Assembly (NCBI GenBank): GCA_022813625.1
Contig: JAKLMB010000042.1
Location: 124,001-188,000, forward strand
Length of the DNA: 64,000 bases
Source of the DNA: Aaosphaeria pasadenensis
Lineage: Eukaryota; Ascomycota; Dothideomycetes; Pleosporales
Reading direction: 5' to 3'
This document shows, piece by piece, positions 9,954 to 22,007 of the stretch. Position 1 is the stretch's first letter; every line of letters begins with the position of its first letter. The translations under genes and the position numbers were made by a program. A model generated the notes under the pieces. That model was not told the origin of the DNA. It saw nothing but the letters and a program-made list of their open reading frames with translations, and did no database searches.

Positions 9954-12900
9954 GTTTTATTTTTTAGTATAGTTTGTAAATTTTGAACCATGGGATGGAG
10001 ATATCTTTGTGAAAAGAGTGTAAGTTGACGATCGTTTGACTGAGTAGAATTTGGGTGAATGGACAGAAGATGATAGTGTATTTTATGTAGGGAGGGGAGA
10101 TGTTTAAGAATGTATGACTCAAGTCACTTATGGACTGAATAACCTTGAATGCAAGTTGATTTGCCCTGTACTGGGTACTACGTTGTACTTGGTTGTTGGT
10201 GTGGCAACGCTATCAGTGTTATCTTTCATCGTTTCCCGCCTGGACGAGGTTCTATCAGAGTCAAGATTTTGACCAGAAGGCTGGAGTTTTGAGAGAAGTT
10301 ACTTTGATAGTATCAGAGCAAAATTTTGGAACTTGAAACCGCTTCTACTGGTATGCTTTCCTGTGGGTATTTGATTGTTGATCCATTGTGGCAGCCCGTC
10401 GATTACTGCGTTACACGAAGAATGTATCAAACGTCGAAACGATCTTATTACGATCGTTCGCATCACACGCCCAACTCTGTTATAATATTGGAGAAAATGA
10501 GTCCTGCGCCGCAGTAGTGACATCGCTACATGGAGCTTACCGGCCCGGCCAACGACTGATGCACTACGTTACCAGTCAATCATCAGATAATACATACGGT
10601 ACCGGGGAAGCCAACTTACCTAGTCGCAGAGCGATGCTGTTATGATTTAGATGGGTTGAGTAGCTCGGACCTCTGATACTCCTTCAAGGCGATCTGGATG
10701 GCCTCCATTCTCATGAATACCCTCTGTCTGGCTATCCATGAACACAGTAGTTTTTCCACAAGAAGAGCTGATTTGTTGACCTTTGATCGGGTTTCGAACC
10801 TAATAAAGCTTTGTTTTCAGTACGGGATTCGCCATGTATTTACCTTGCAGTCTATGGAGTTCCTGGGTGCAAGCGTACGTGATCATAAGGCAAATAGATC
10901 GAGATCGCAAGAAGCGGTAATTTGAAACGATTAGAGTAAGTTTCAGGATTGTCAACCGTTTAAGACATATCGGCCTAGCTCAAGGAGACTATGTTTACTA
11001 GCAGCAACATAGAGGTCAACCCGATCTCGACTACTATGACCTCGAGCAGAACCTCGAGCGCATTGGCGCAAGTCGAACAAGTGGGGCTAGCGTTTTCGAG
11101 AAAAGACTTTAGGACAAGCACATTACTTTCCACCCGCCACTTGCTTCCAAATATCTGGACGTTCTTGTAGAGTTCTGTGATTAGCGAATACAATGCGGTC
11201 TTTGGAGTAACTGATTAAAATTGTAGCTGTACAGATTGGGCTTTCATTGTTATTTAAATAGTGTAGGTACATTATTATTAGCTCAAGTGAAGAGAAATGG
11301 CTGGCTTTCCACCGGCGTTACGCACGAGATCTGCAATTACTTCAAACACCGCCAAGTCGGGCAATGGGTAACTGGACATTGGATTGGTAGTCATGGGGTG
11401 GCGTCGAATAATCAATGCCAGATAATACGCCCGGTAGAACCTGTCAAGGCGACGAACGGTTTTCCAGGAACCTGGGTTGCCCGTACCTTCAGATAACACA
11501 TACAGCGCGTCTAAGTAGGACAACGTATTGTGTTAGACCGCTTCTCGTACTAATGGAGATGCGCTTAGCTGTAAGCATGAAGGCATGTTCATTTGATCTA
11601 ACCGCGGCAGAGCTGCTCTGAAACGGTAGTAAGAGGCGATGTTCGCAGGAACAGCAAATACATCAAGTCTTGGATTCGACGGGGTAACACGCACACAATG
11701 GTTCTAACAGAAGCACAAACCCGGCTAACAGATAGCCTTGCCCCGTTGCTTCCTGAACAGAACACTGGCGGTTCAATGATTAGCTCAAGTGGCATTGTAG
11801 ATTTACGTGGGACTCCGTCGCCTGCCATTGAAGTTTCGCATTGTTCCGATACCTGGAAAGGCTGGCCTAATACTACACGACCATGTTCTATCCTTCCCAT
11901 TGAACCAAAATCTCTTCCTCGACGCGGTCTCTTAGAATTATCAGGGATTCGTCGATATGCTCTTCACCGCGGATTTTATCGAGAGACTTGATTTAGCAGT
12001 TGTAGTCGTCCGACTCCACAACCACACTATCGTAGTCTTCACCGTTCACCTCTAGATATGTTCGTCAATGATACAATTATCATCATATGTTGAACTTATC
12101 CTGTTGCTTACGGTACTGCGAACGGGTTTCTCTTCCATCTGGCCTTCTTTGTCGCCATCGTAACAATAAGGGAATGAAGTAATAGAGCTTAATGACTACA
12201 GCAAACACAACGATGACAGGTGTCAGGCAGGTGGCGAAAAGAAGAGCCAGAGATGGTCGTAGCCAGCCGAGGGAGAATGTGTACTTTGGAGGAGTATGAA
12301 GGTTGCCCAGTCGATTGACCATGGCGAAGTAAGGTACTCGTGAAGGGGTGCTATCAGCCCGTGATAGGTAACAATAGTTTCAAATTGCTGAATCCAGACA
12401 CGACCCACAGCAAGTATAAGGTGATGACCGATCGACCAAGGTGGATCTGTGGAGACCTTGAGCCGTGCGACAGGTCCGGGGCGTTGTTGTGGCATATGGG
12501 GCGTAGCTGCATGCGAAGGGTGGGAGGAAGGCGCTGCCAACGCTTTGGACTTCCATTTATCAAGCCTCATATGCCGGGCAACTGCAAACCAACACGCAGC
12601 ACCCATATCCTCAATTATATATTCCTTGGTTACCACTGTGGCTTAAGGCTGCGTGTAACCTCGTTCAAAAAGCCAATGCGACGAGCACATTTGCTCTTAT
12701 CAACGTATATCGGTGTCCAACTTCATTGTGCGCCAGAGCGATCGATATAATATGAGGATTCTTTTGGGGTGTACAGTAGACACGTACAAATATCTACGCT
12801 TGATCACTTGGAATTAACTATCCTCCATATCGTTCGAGGAAACATAAATGCTGATTCAAGTATACCACTTTGTAAATTCGAAAACACTGATGAGCCTTGC

Positions 12901-14022
12901 TTGTGCCAGGATATGACCGATTGCCAAGGAGGGTAGAGTTATACAGTGCATGCATCTGAAAGCAATGTGACCATATTGATGAAAGACTTATAGCGAACGC
13001 CCTACGGAGTACATCTGGCACCTAGCCATCATGAACTCGACAAACAAGATTTCGGTTTACACACCCATGTTGGGGCAGACTCAGTGTCAATTACCTTATC
13101 ACCAAATGAAGCTGGGCGATGGGTACAACAACCGCCCAACGCCCGTGTAACCCCTGTCGTCGTGCGAGATACACAACCACAACCACAGCCTTACGGTTAG
13201 GGCAGGAGAGAGACAAAAAGAAAAGCCTATGCAGTGAGTGCACCCCATAGGATCCGACCCATATTGGATTCGATTGGGAACTGCATTCCCGGTCACTATC
13301 AGGTTCACATGCTCTCAAACGATACTCCATCTCTGACATATCGACTGGAAATTTGTCGGCAGCATCAGACGAGCATGAAAGTTCAGAAAGGCACCTCACC
13401 CGACAATCATAATGGAACTTCCAGTATGTTGCGGACAACCCCAACGCCTCACATCTTCGCGCGAGTGTGCTTCGACGCCCTATTGATCTAATGATAATGG
13501 TATGTACTAGTATGATTCCAATTGGCCGACGCAACCATGTTGAATGTCTTGACCAAACATGTACACATTATCTCTGTCCAATTCTTCGATCTGTTCCTAT
13601 GTTCTATTTCAATCTGAACACAACCGATTACGCTGTCATAGCAGGTATTCAATGCGACCAGCCCTCTTCCGAGCTCCAGAAGTTCCTTGCTGGTGCGCAA
13701 GATCCGTACGTGTCCACCATTGTATCCCTTCTGCATTCACATTATTGCCGTGCTATCCAGTCCGGGCAAAAGTATGTTCCAAAGAGGTACGCTTGTCCTC
13801 TTATTCATGCCACATTTCCTGCTTTGTTGTTTCTTTTGGCCGTTTTATCTCGTGGCTAGATTGTTCTCTTCTTTACGGAGTAGATGTAGATAGAATGAGA
13901 GGGTACTTGGTGTTTATAAAGCCTGCATTGCCGTGCTACCTAAGATGCATACTCTATCCAACTCATTGTAAAATCACGTTAATAAAGCAATCTCCTTCAA
14001 AGCATTTAACATATATCTCGCC
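9954..14022. other. Gene-poor accessory stretch
   Basis: About 4 kb with short, overlapping, motif-free open frames on both strands. Only one small hydrophobic frame (12083..12322) looks even partly protein-like. No terminal inverted repeats, long direct repeats, transposase or reverse transcriptase motifs are seen. It may contain decayed genes: isolated runs near 12223-12636 and 13600-13850 have moderate codon bias but no intact model. Confidence 0.5.
12083..12322 (-). CDS. Possible small single-pass membrane protein or gene remnant
   Basis: A 79-residue ATG frame contains one strong hydrophobic segment (about residues 20-53, including LALLFATCLTPVIVVFAVVIKLYYFIPLLL) followed by a run of Arg/Lys/Gln, the positive-inside pattern of a membrane anchor. 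Codon choice is more gene-like than in the surrounding sequence. No family is recognised, no introns are evident, and it may be the last exon of an eroded gene. Confidence 0.25.
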   Translation of the reverse strand: MVNRLGNLHTPPKYTFSLGWLRPSLALLFATCLTPVIVVFAVVIKLYYFIPLLLRWRQRRPDGRETRSQYRKQQDKFNI

Positions 14023-15458
14023 ATGATTGCTCGAAAGTACGGTCTCTTGACCGCATTCATAATCCTGGTGAAACTGGTCCATGCCAATCCGGTGGAACAC
14101 GATCCGACAGACCACAGATTGGTGGAACATCAGAGCGAAGGCGTCGCCCACATCTGTACGTTCTTCGCCCGAAAGAATTGCGCAATAGCATCTAATAATG
14201 TATTTAGACAGCAGAACAAACCCTGGTGCCCATGATGTTGATGACTGGCCCGATCATGACGATCCAAACCTCGATGACATAATCGGGTTCGAAAAAGCGG
14301 CCCCTTTGGAGGGCGCTGGACCGCCGCCACGACTACCGCCATCGCCGCCGAAATCGCCGAAATCGCCGCCGAAATCGCCGCCGAAAGACTCGAAAAGAGA
14401 GCTTGAGAAGCGTGCTCCCAGAATCAACGCCGAATTATATAAAACTAAACAACTTGATCTCCTTTTAAAGATTTGTGAGGAGATTAAGAAAGTACTGACG
14501 CCAAAAACGTTCGTCCTTTTCGTTGGCAATAGTGGAAGGTAAGAACCTTTTGGCAAGAAGCGTTTGGTTAAATCCTCAATGTAGAACAAGCTAATTGTGT
14601 TGTAAGTTATATGAAGTACTGCTTCAATCACCCTCGAATGGGAGCAATTCCTATCAGCAAGGCCAGGAAATATGAGGGGCTCAAAGACCCTGAAGCCGAC
14701 CCACGCAAACACGGTAAACTACCTGGAAACGACTGGGACGTGAAAGGAGCTGTTCTCGCCGAATATTACGAACGATACCTAAGTTCAAAGTTTCGGCAAA
14801 TAGTAGACAAAAAAAATAAAAATGGAAATGTTCCCGATGGTATGGAGATTGATAGATTTCTCTTGGTAGATCATTCCAGTACAGGCAAATCTGTGGATGC
14901 CACTAGGGAAATCCTCTCCGACTGCATACAGTAAGTCCCACCCCTTCTATGGATTCCCCCAAGGAAAATTGGAAAAATTATGTCTGTTGCTAATTGAAAA
15001 TTCCGCGTTGTAGTTACGCAGCGATGTATAACACAGCGAAGAAAACCAAATTCCCCGAGCTAATCAAACACAATCAGTATGAAAATGCAGAGTGGGAACT
15101 ATTCAATGTCATTGATAAGAGCAAGACAAAAAAAAACAATATGTTTTCTTCAAGAGTTGTTGATGAGACCAAGGTCATAAACCCCGAAAACGTGAAGGTG
15201 GTCAAACATTTTTGGGTTGGGGATGAAGGTGACGTGAACAGACTTCTTGGTGACGAGGGTCACCATTATCGCAACCAGCTTGACTACTGGCCTGCTCGTT
15301 GGGGTACGTCGGTCGCAGATTTGTGGCAAGAAGACGACAACGCAAAGAATTTGAAAAAACAAGCTTATGATATCCGAGAACAAATCAGGAGCCACGTCAT
15401 TAAGGAGAAGAAGGGCAAGCTCATAACACCAAAACCCGAGAGGCTCGCACCCAACTGA
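14023..15458 (+). CDS. Orphan secreted protein with Kex2-like sites and a phosphoribosyltransferase-like loop
   Basis: Four exons (14023..14155, 14208..14538, 14607..14930, 15014..15458) with introns of 52, 68 and 83 nt give 410 residues; phases 1, 2, 2 agree at each junction. Residues 1-22 are a signal peptide (MIARKYGLL...VHANP). An acidic pro-region is followed by a Pro/Ser/Lys linker of repeated PPKSP units (about 80-100) and dibasic KR sites ending LEKRAP, as in Kex2-processed proteins. The core has TFVLFVGNSGSYMKY (about 145-159) and later RFLLVDHSSTGKSVDATREI (about 235-254), which resembles the PRPP loop of type I phosphoribosyltransferases (hhhhDxxxTGxS). The second acidic residue of that loop is His here. 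The C-terminal third is basic and charged. I do not know a named family; PRTase-fold is an inference, and export to the medium or host is plausible. Confidence 0.72.
14330..14395 (+). repeat. Short tandem repeat coding the Pro-Ser-Lys linker
   Basis: Units of about 12 bases built on CCGCCGAAATCG recur several times within exon 2 of the secreted orphan gene, giving PPKSP-type peptide repeats. Slippage at this tract could change linker length between strains. Confidence 0.75.
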
Positions 15459-16103
15459 GGGAAGGGTTCTATTGAACAATGGATGCATACATAGTACACG
15501 GGAGTCGGGTGAAGTCTCCGGGTCCTCTAGATTATCATAGACTAGACATGGTATAGTGGCGTCATCTATTCGACTACACATCAATTAGATTTTCACACTT
15601 TCAAAGCATTATTATTCTTTCTTATCATTGTTCATGTGCACGGCCACCGATGTCTACCAAAATGCGAGTAGTTTCCACACTTCTTCAATCTGACTAATAT
15701 TATGTTCTGCCAGGCAGCCAGGTGTAACATCATTTTGATCAATGATGCTGAAAACCTGCCAACTTTGCCAGGGCCAAGTACGAGACAAAAGATCATGCGA
15801 GATGTCCTTCTTTACATATCTCTCAAGGCGTTCTTCTATCAAATATTCACAGAAGAACTCTATTGAGCGATGCATCGGCCTGCACAAGATAAAAGCCCAT
15901 TGGCTGGAGCTGGGAAGGCCAAAAGTAGGAAAACGAATTTCATCAGCGACTGATACCGGGGCTATCTTCTGATGCTTGCAAGACTTTTTTCAACACATGT
16001 TTGTATGCTTGGATCGGTCCAAAAGTTTGTAGAACGACTATATGGACACTATAAGAGCAACAGTATGCCGAATTCCAAGTCCTCGACCAGAATGCCTTTC
16101 TGA
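15459..16103. other. Convergent 3' region
   Basis: About 0.65 kb between two gene ends that face each other. Open frames here have no motif support; it should carry both 3' UTRs. Confidence 0.5.
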
Positions 16104-17329
16104 TCAAACTTCAGGCCTTTTGACAACAAACATCATGAAAGGCGAGAAAGTCCCCGTGATACCGCCATCTCTATTTCCCCAGGCGCATTGGACGCAAGTA
16201 TTGAGGGCTTCGCGTCTTGCATCGGGCCAGATTCCCGTTTTACAGAAGAGCCAATGGACGAAGTACCCAAAGGATACCATTCCTGACTTCATACGAAACG
16301 TCTTAATCCAATCTTCCCAAGCTGTCGCGTACTTGGTCTGCCCGTCCATGGGATACCTGATTTCGGTGAGATTAATTGGACCACAACTAGAAGATGATAT
16401 TAGAAAGTGTTGAGAGCGCTTACCACCAAGGAACTCTTGATTTCAGAGCCAGATCCTCGTGATGCAAAATCTCCAAGCCCGCTTCTTCCAGCGCATCTTC
16501 GATCTCCTTTGGATTGTTCAGGTATACCACTCCTCCACCACGCTCGATACTGTTCCTGATCTCTCGATGCTTCGGATCGCTGTCGTCATACTTCTCTGTG
16601 AGACTCCATTCGTAGGTGCCAAAGATGCCACCCGGTTTAAGCACGCGGAAGATCTCTCTATAGACAGCAGAGAGTGGGCGAGAGTAACAAGTCGCTTCCA
16701 TTGCGTAAACACGATCGAAAGATTCGTCGGCGAATGGCATTTTCTGCGAGATAACCTTAGCAGCATTCAGCGCCACATGTCAATCTTACTGACCTGAAAG
16801 TCTCCCTGAACGAATTCACATTGCCCATCGCCTTGTCCCCATAACCCTTTCTTCTTCGCAGCATCTGTCGCCCAGGCATAATGATAAGGACTAAGTGTGA
16901 TTCCAGTGACATGCGCTTTGGTGAACATGCAAATCTCCCTCGCTGGCGCACCGATTCCACAGCCAGCGTCGAGAACCTTCATGCCAGGTTTCATCTCGCA
17001 TAGCATCGCCATGTAATGCTCATGACGAGCCATCGCCACGTCCCACGACTCTCCCGGCTCGAAGGTACAGTAGTGGAAGCGTTCATTCCAGCCTCCCACA
17101 TAGTTATCCGTGACCAGGTCGTAGTATCTCAATTGGTCCGTCAGGTGTTGGTATTGGAACAAGGAGCGGGAACAACATACGTATTGGCAACGTCCTTTCT
17201 ATCGACACCGGTTTCATCGCGCTCACCGGGCTTGTCCGTGCTGAGATCGTAATCGCCCCATACCTTACGATAATCCTCGCCGGCGGTTTTAGACTTGACT
17301 TCTTCTTTTTGGGGCATGTTCAAGCTCAT
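16104..17329 (-). CDS. Sterol 24-C-methyltransferase-like SAM methyltransferase (ERG6 family)
   Basis: Four exons (17329..17181, 17127..16794, 16743..16424, 16356..16104; introns 53, 50, 67 nt) give 351 residues. ERG6 enzymes transfer a methyl from S-adenosylmethionine to C24 of the sterol side chain in ergosterol synthesis, at the ER or lipid droplets. Family blocks run in order: YYDLVTDNYVGGWNERFHYCTF, ARHEHYMAML, the SAM motif VLDAGCGIGAPAREI, FDRVYAMEATCYSRP, RVLKPGGIFGTYEWSLTEKYDD, HHEDLA, VPWWYPMDG and a C-terminal FMMFVVKRP. Differences from classical Erg6 include Tyr for His in EATCH, a divergent segment after the acidic block, and a somewhat short length. It is therefore either a diverged ERG6 paralogue or a methyltransferase for another sterol or triterpenoid. 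The intron phases match throughout. Confidence 0.85.
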
Positions 17330-19153
17330 CGATCACAAATCGGACGAAGTAACGACAGCGAAGAAGCTGCTCAAGAGTTCACATTATATATGAGCCTCCA
17401 TCGTTAGCTTCGAATTTCTCTAGTATTGTTTTGTGAGGGTACAAGATGGCTTAGTATTGTTGTCGGTTCGGGTGGCTGCCGCTCAAAGGCCAGCCTTTTG
17501 AAACAAAGGGAGTTGGCTTCCAGATTCGGGCATGCCGTATGGAATATCTAAAGAACGAAAATCAATATGTAACGATGAGTAAATCTTGGGACGTATCATT
17601 CGCCAGGTTTATCTAAGCACCAATTACTACGTAGTCAATCTTTTCAATCGATTCAAAGGATCCCGCAACTGAAAACTTGAAAAGAATGTACAAAGAAAAA
17701 ACTCTAGCAATTGGATGGAAGAGGTTCGATTTATTCAGAGTTCCTACATGTCGGATGGCATCCATGTGCATCATCAGGAAATCCTGCGAAGCTGGTCCAA
17801 ACAGGTGGGTACGGGGAAGAGTGGCAGCATGATGGAATTCGCACGAGTCGGGAGCGGTGAACTGCCGGGTGGGAAGACAGTGAGTTCGTTTTGTATAAGG
17901 ATCCTTCGACGAAGGCTTGCTTAGTGTGTATATTTCCATGATTATGGTAATCCTCATCACTACTTCCCAGAATAATGGTTTCTCACTAGAGACAAGTTGG
18001 AGACTTTCTACTTGTAGGCGTCCTGTTTGTCTTTGCCCACGAACTTGATGGGATGGTGACCGATCAGCAGCCATCCTCCGAATTTACCGCATCGGGACAA
18101 GCAGAATTTCACTTGTTGTCTCTCAACAAGGCATCTTTTTAAGACATCGCACGAGGCCACGACGATGGACGCATAGTGGATACTCATTTTGCGTTCTATG
18201 TTTTTGTCGGGTAATGGTGTGGCCGTGCAGTTTTCAAATCTCACACAAACCAGGCATTCGCGTAGGCGTACTCGTGGTGTGGGATTCCTAGTTCGAGCGT
18301 AAGTATATCTAAGCAATTTTCTCCTCGATTTAACGTCCGTCAGTCAAGAAGCAGGAACTTTCAGCAGTGGAGCTCTGTCAACATTTTCAGATCGATATTT
18401 CGTGGCCTCGTGGGAACAAGACTGCGTCACGTATGAGAACGCGCGGATTGTCTTAATATAGTCACAACAAGCTGCAGCTCGAACTGCAGTACGAGAAACG
18501 TAGGATTCGCTAAGAATCTTTGGGATAAATATCGTCTCGACATATGCTTCTTGGCTTGCCCCAGTCCGCGAAAAGCTTTAATGCACACGTAATGGCTCGC
18601 CTATGCTCCAACATCCTGAATCCTTTGATCCTCAGTCCATTCGGCCTGACAACAAAACAACAGGACGAAACGCGCGTTACGTCTAAGGCACCCATCATGT
18701 GATCAAGAACATCGAAAAACTACGAGCTCGATTTTCGCTCGGTGGGTCTTCGATACCGAATCATGTGTAATCCACAGAGTACCTTCGTTCATCTCACTTC
18801 GCAGTACATCACAATATAGAGCTCTTGGCGAAACCGCTCAATTCAGGTAATTTGCCGGCATAGAATCCTCCGCTCATGAGGTTGTAAGGCAGACCACCTC
18901 CTTTTACCTACTTGGTATGATCAACCCTGCTCGCGCCATTACAGCATGCACGCACGAGCTTCCCGTGAACTCACACGCATGATCTGGAGCCAATGCCGTG
19001 GAATACCATCGCACCTAGGGTCCATATGTAGTCGTTAAAGATATATATATGACCATCGCGTCCTCGATTCCATGAGTTCGATATCTTCATCTTCACATTT
19101 GAGGATCGCATTCGCTCGTCATTGTTTATCATACACACTCGTTAATTTAAATC
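17330..19153. other. Divergent intergenic region
   Basis: About 1.8 kb between the divergent ERG6-like and subtilase genes. Frames such as 17613-18074 and 18008-18316 on the minus strand lack signal peptides, motifs or splice logic and are not called. A TATA-like run precedes the protease gene. Confidence 0.5.
19041..19050 (+). promoter_or_regulatory. Probable TATA box of the subtilase gene
   Basis: An ATATATATAT run lies about 105 bp before the protease ATG at 19154, the same spacing seen for the small secreted peptide gene. Confidence 0.45.
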
Positions 19154-21894
19154 ATGGGCTCTATGTCCGTTCGTTCGCTATGTGCCAACCTGCTAGCTAT
19201 TGCAGCAACCGCGAGCGTAGTATCATCTACTATCATACCCGGGAGATTCTTAGTTGAGTTTGAAGATAATGCTGTGAGTCTTCTCTTTAAATCTTTTGTA
19301 CATCAACTGAAAATCCTTCCCAGAATCATGATCACTTCTCCGGCCATTTGAAAAGAGATGGAATCCAAGCAACCCCAATCCTAAAGACAGAGAGCGAGCT
19401 CTTCAGAGCGGCGTCTTACAAGTTTGAAGCAGGAGCCCTGGGCGAAGATCCACTCAGCGAACTCGCCAACATGCCCTCAGTCAAGAACGTTTGGCCAATC
19501 GAGGAAATCCAAAAGCCGAAAGACAAGCTCATCTGGCAAGGCAACGGCAACGGCAACCTGCCCGCAGAAGTAGAAGCTCGTGTCGCAAATGCAAAGGCCG
19601 GAGGGTTCGCGCCTCACGTCATGACGCAAGTCGACATGCTCCACGCGGAGAACATCACGGGAAAGGGTATTAAAGTTGGTATCATTGATGGCGGCATCGA
19701 CTACCTTCATCCTGCTCTTGGGGGTGGCTTCGGTCCGGGTTATCTCGTCACTCGTGGATACGACTTCGTTGGTGACGACTACCAATCTGGCAATGATGAA
19801 AAGCCTGATGACGACCCATACGAGACCTGCGATGGCCATGGAACTCATGTCGCTGGCATTATAGCGGCGCAAGAGAACGAGCTTGGCTTCATTGGTGCCG
19901 CGCCTGGTGTCGAGCTCGGCGCGTATCGTGTTTTTAGCTGTGCGGGCGGTACGAGGACGGATATCATTGCTGCGGGCGTGAACCGAGCCTTTGAAGATGG
20001 AAACAACATCATCACCGCCTCTTTCAGCGAAGAAAGTGGTTGGTCTGAGACTTTGATGGCGGTCCTTGCTGATCGGCTATCCGAGAAGGGTGTCATCTTC
20101 ACTTTTGCCAATGGCAACGACGGTACTCATGGGCCGTTCAATGTAGGACAGCCAGCAACAAGTCATGAGGGCTTGGGCGTTGGTTCTACTGAAACGGATG
20201 AAGTTCCTCGTGTCTTCGTCGACGCAACCTATTCTATCGCTAACGGGACCTCGAAGACCTTCGGATGGAGACCGGGAAAACCTTCAAACTGGGGCAATGT
20301 TACCATGCCACTAGTTATCGCCGATAAAATAGTGTGCGGTGACGAAACTGGTGTCGGCAACCTCACCGGATCAATCGTCTTGGTTAAGAGCACACCCAAC
20401 TGCGCCGATTGGGGCGTTGTTCGGACTGCGACTTTGACTGGCTCGAAGCACGTTTTAATCTATAATCCTGACGGAAAGGAGTATGAACAAACTACCAGAG
20501 CGCAAGCAGGCAATTTATGCTAACATTGTAACCTTAGTGCGAACTTTCTCGATGCCACTCCTCGACCAGATGACCCTGAGCTGCTCGGCGTAGGAACCAT
20601 TCCTGTAGATGTAGCAGAACAGCTATATGCCGCTGCAGCCATTGGAAACGTCACTATCAAGATCACCGATCCGAAATACACCAAAGAGTATGTCGACGCG
20701 GTGCCCAACGATGTAGGCGGCACAATGAGCACTTTCAGCAACTGGGGGCCCACGTTCGAACTGGACATCAAGCCCGACATCTCGGCACCAGGTGGCACGA
20801 TTCTGTCCGTCTATCCCGAAGAGAAGGGAAAATATGCCGTGATTTCAGGAACTTCGATGTCGACACCTTTGGTAGCAAGCATCATCGCCTTGATCATGGA
20901 GGCACGGGGCAAGCCAAGCGTGGCAGAGATCCGAAATCTACTCAGCAGTACCGCGAAGCCAATTCAGTGGTCTAAGAATGGAGCGAAGGAGCCTGTTATG
21001 GCTCCGATTGTACAGCAGGGTGGTGGCCTTGTGCAGGCGTACAATGCCGCTCGTTCGAGTACTTTGGTCAGCGTTTCGAAGTTCAATCTCAATGACACTG
21101 CAAACTTCGATGGATCCCGCGAATTCACCATCAAAAACGTTGGCGAGAAGGACATAACGTACACAATCTCTCACGAAGGCGCAGTCGCATTCAACACCTT
21201 CAACGACGGAAGAAACCCATCCGAAGCTGCCGAACTCAACACCTTCGTCGCCAACGCAAGCGTCTCCCTATCCTCCACGGACATCACCATCAGCGCCGGC
21301 TCCGAGGCGAGGATTTCTGTCGAATTTGATCCACCCGCAGGCTTAGATGCAGAGCAGCTCCCAGTCTACTCAGGCTTCATCAAGATCTTCGGCACCAACG
21401 GCGACGCCCTTAGCATCCCGTACATGGGCGTCGGAACCGACATGCGCTCTGTACCCACCTTCGATACAACCTACTTCGCCACTAGCAACAGCGAGTCAAT
21501 CCCAATCGAGCTAGGATATGAATTCGTGATGTCGAAGAGCGAAGAGGACTGGGACAAGTTCCACTATCCCAACTGGTTTGGTACGCTGTCCTTCGGGACA
21601 GCGTACCTTGACGTTCAGATCTGGTCCGTCGATGTTGGTAACGGCACGGCGGCGGGATCGAACGAAACGACGCCCGGGAGGAATTTGGGAAGTTTGCAGG
21701 GGTTTCCCTGGGAGTACAAGCAGCGCGGTATAGCGATCTGGGGTAGCTTTACTGGGACCACGGGGGATGGGACGAGGGTGCCTGAGGGTAATTACACGAT
21801 CATTACGAGGGGGTTAAAGATATTTGGAGATAGGGAGGTCGATGATGATTGGTTGGTTGTGAAGTCCCCACCGTTTGGTCTCAAGTATGTGTAG
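19154..21894 (+). CDS. Secreted subtilisin-like serine protease (S8), Vpr/C5a-peptidase-like
   Basis: Three exons (19154..19273, 19324..20480, 20538..21894; introns 50 and 57 nt) give 877 residues. It hydrolyses extracellular protein. A signal peptide (1 to about 25) and an inhibitor-like prodomain lead into the S8 domain. The triad is visible: Asp162 in GIIDGGIDYLHP, His212 in DGHGTHVAG and Ser532 in SGTSMSTPL, with the oxyanion Asn likely in FANGNDG. About 320 residues separate His from Ser, room for the inserted PA-like domain of this subfamily (region around 370-440). After the catalytic domain comes an Fn3-like beta region (KFNLNDTANFDGSREFTIKNVGEKDITYTI), as in large minor extracellular proteases. 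The second intron is inferred from a GTATGA donor, GCTAAC branch and TTAG end; without it the frame stops. It lies tail to tail with a carboxypeptidase gene. Confidence 0.94.
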
Positions 21895-22007
21895 AGTTAG
21901 CTTCGGTAGTGTGAAAGGAAACGTCACGATGTTTTCATTTGTAAATGATGATAGGCGCCACGATGGGAGGATGAAGGGAACGTTGTACATGTACATATCT
22001 AAGAATC

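Noticed and set aside
10785..10810. T-arm-like GGGTTTCGAACCTA suggesting a tRNA
   Set aside because: No acceptor, D or anticodon stem can be built around it, and no box A lies at the right distance.
12223..12636. 137-codon frame on the minus strand
   Set aside because: No motif, no splice support, overlapping plus-strand frames of similar size; it looks like chance or a remnant.
13091..13534. 147-codon frame on the minus strand
   Set aside because: Composition is irregular, no homology recognised, and frames overlap on the other strand.
14881..14910. Possible Walker A P-loop in the secreted orphan protein (STGKS)
   Set aside because: The motif needs a Gly five residues before GKS, but Asp occupies that position; the context fits a PRPP-type loop better.
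17613..18316. Two minus-strand frames (153 and 102 codons), the second with several cysteines
   Set aside because: No signal peptide at a plausible ATG, no family motif, no introns that improve either model.
20511..20538. A 28-nt GC-AG intron in the subtilase gene
   Set aside because: Too short to splice; a 57-nt GT-AG intron starting at 20481 with a proper branch site restores the frame instead.
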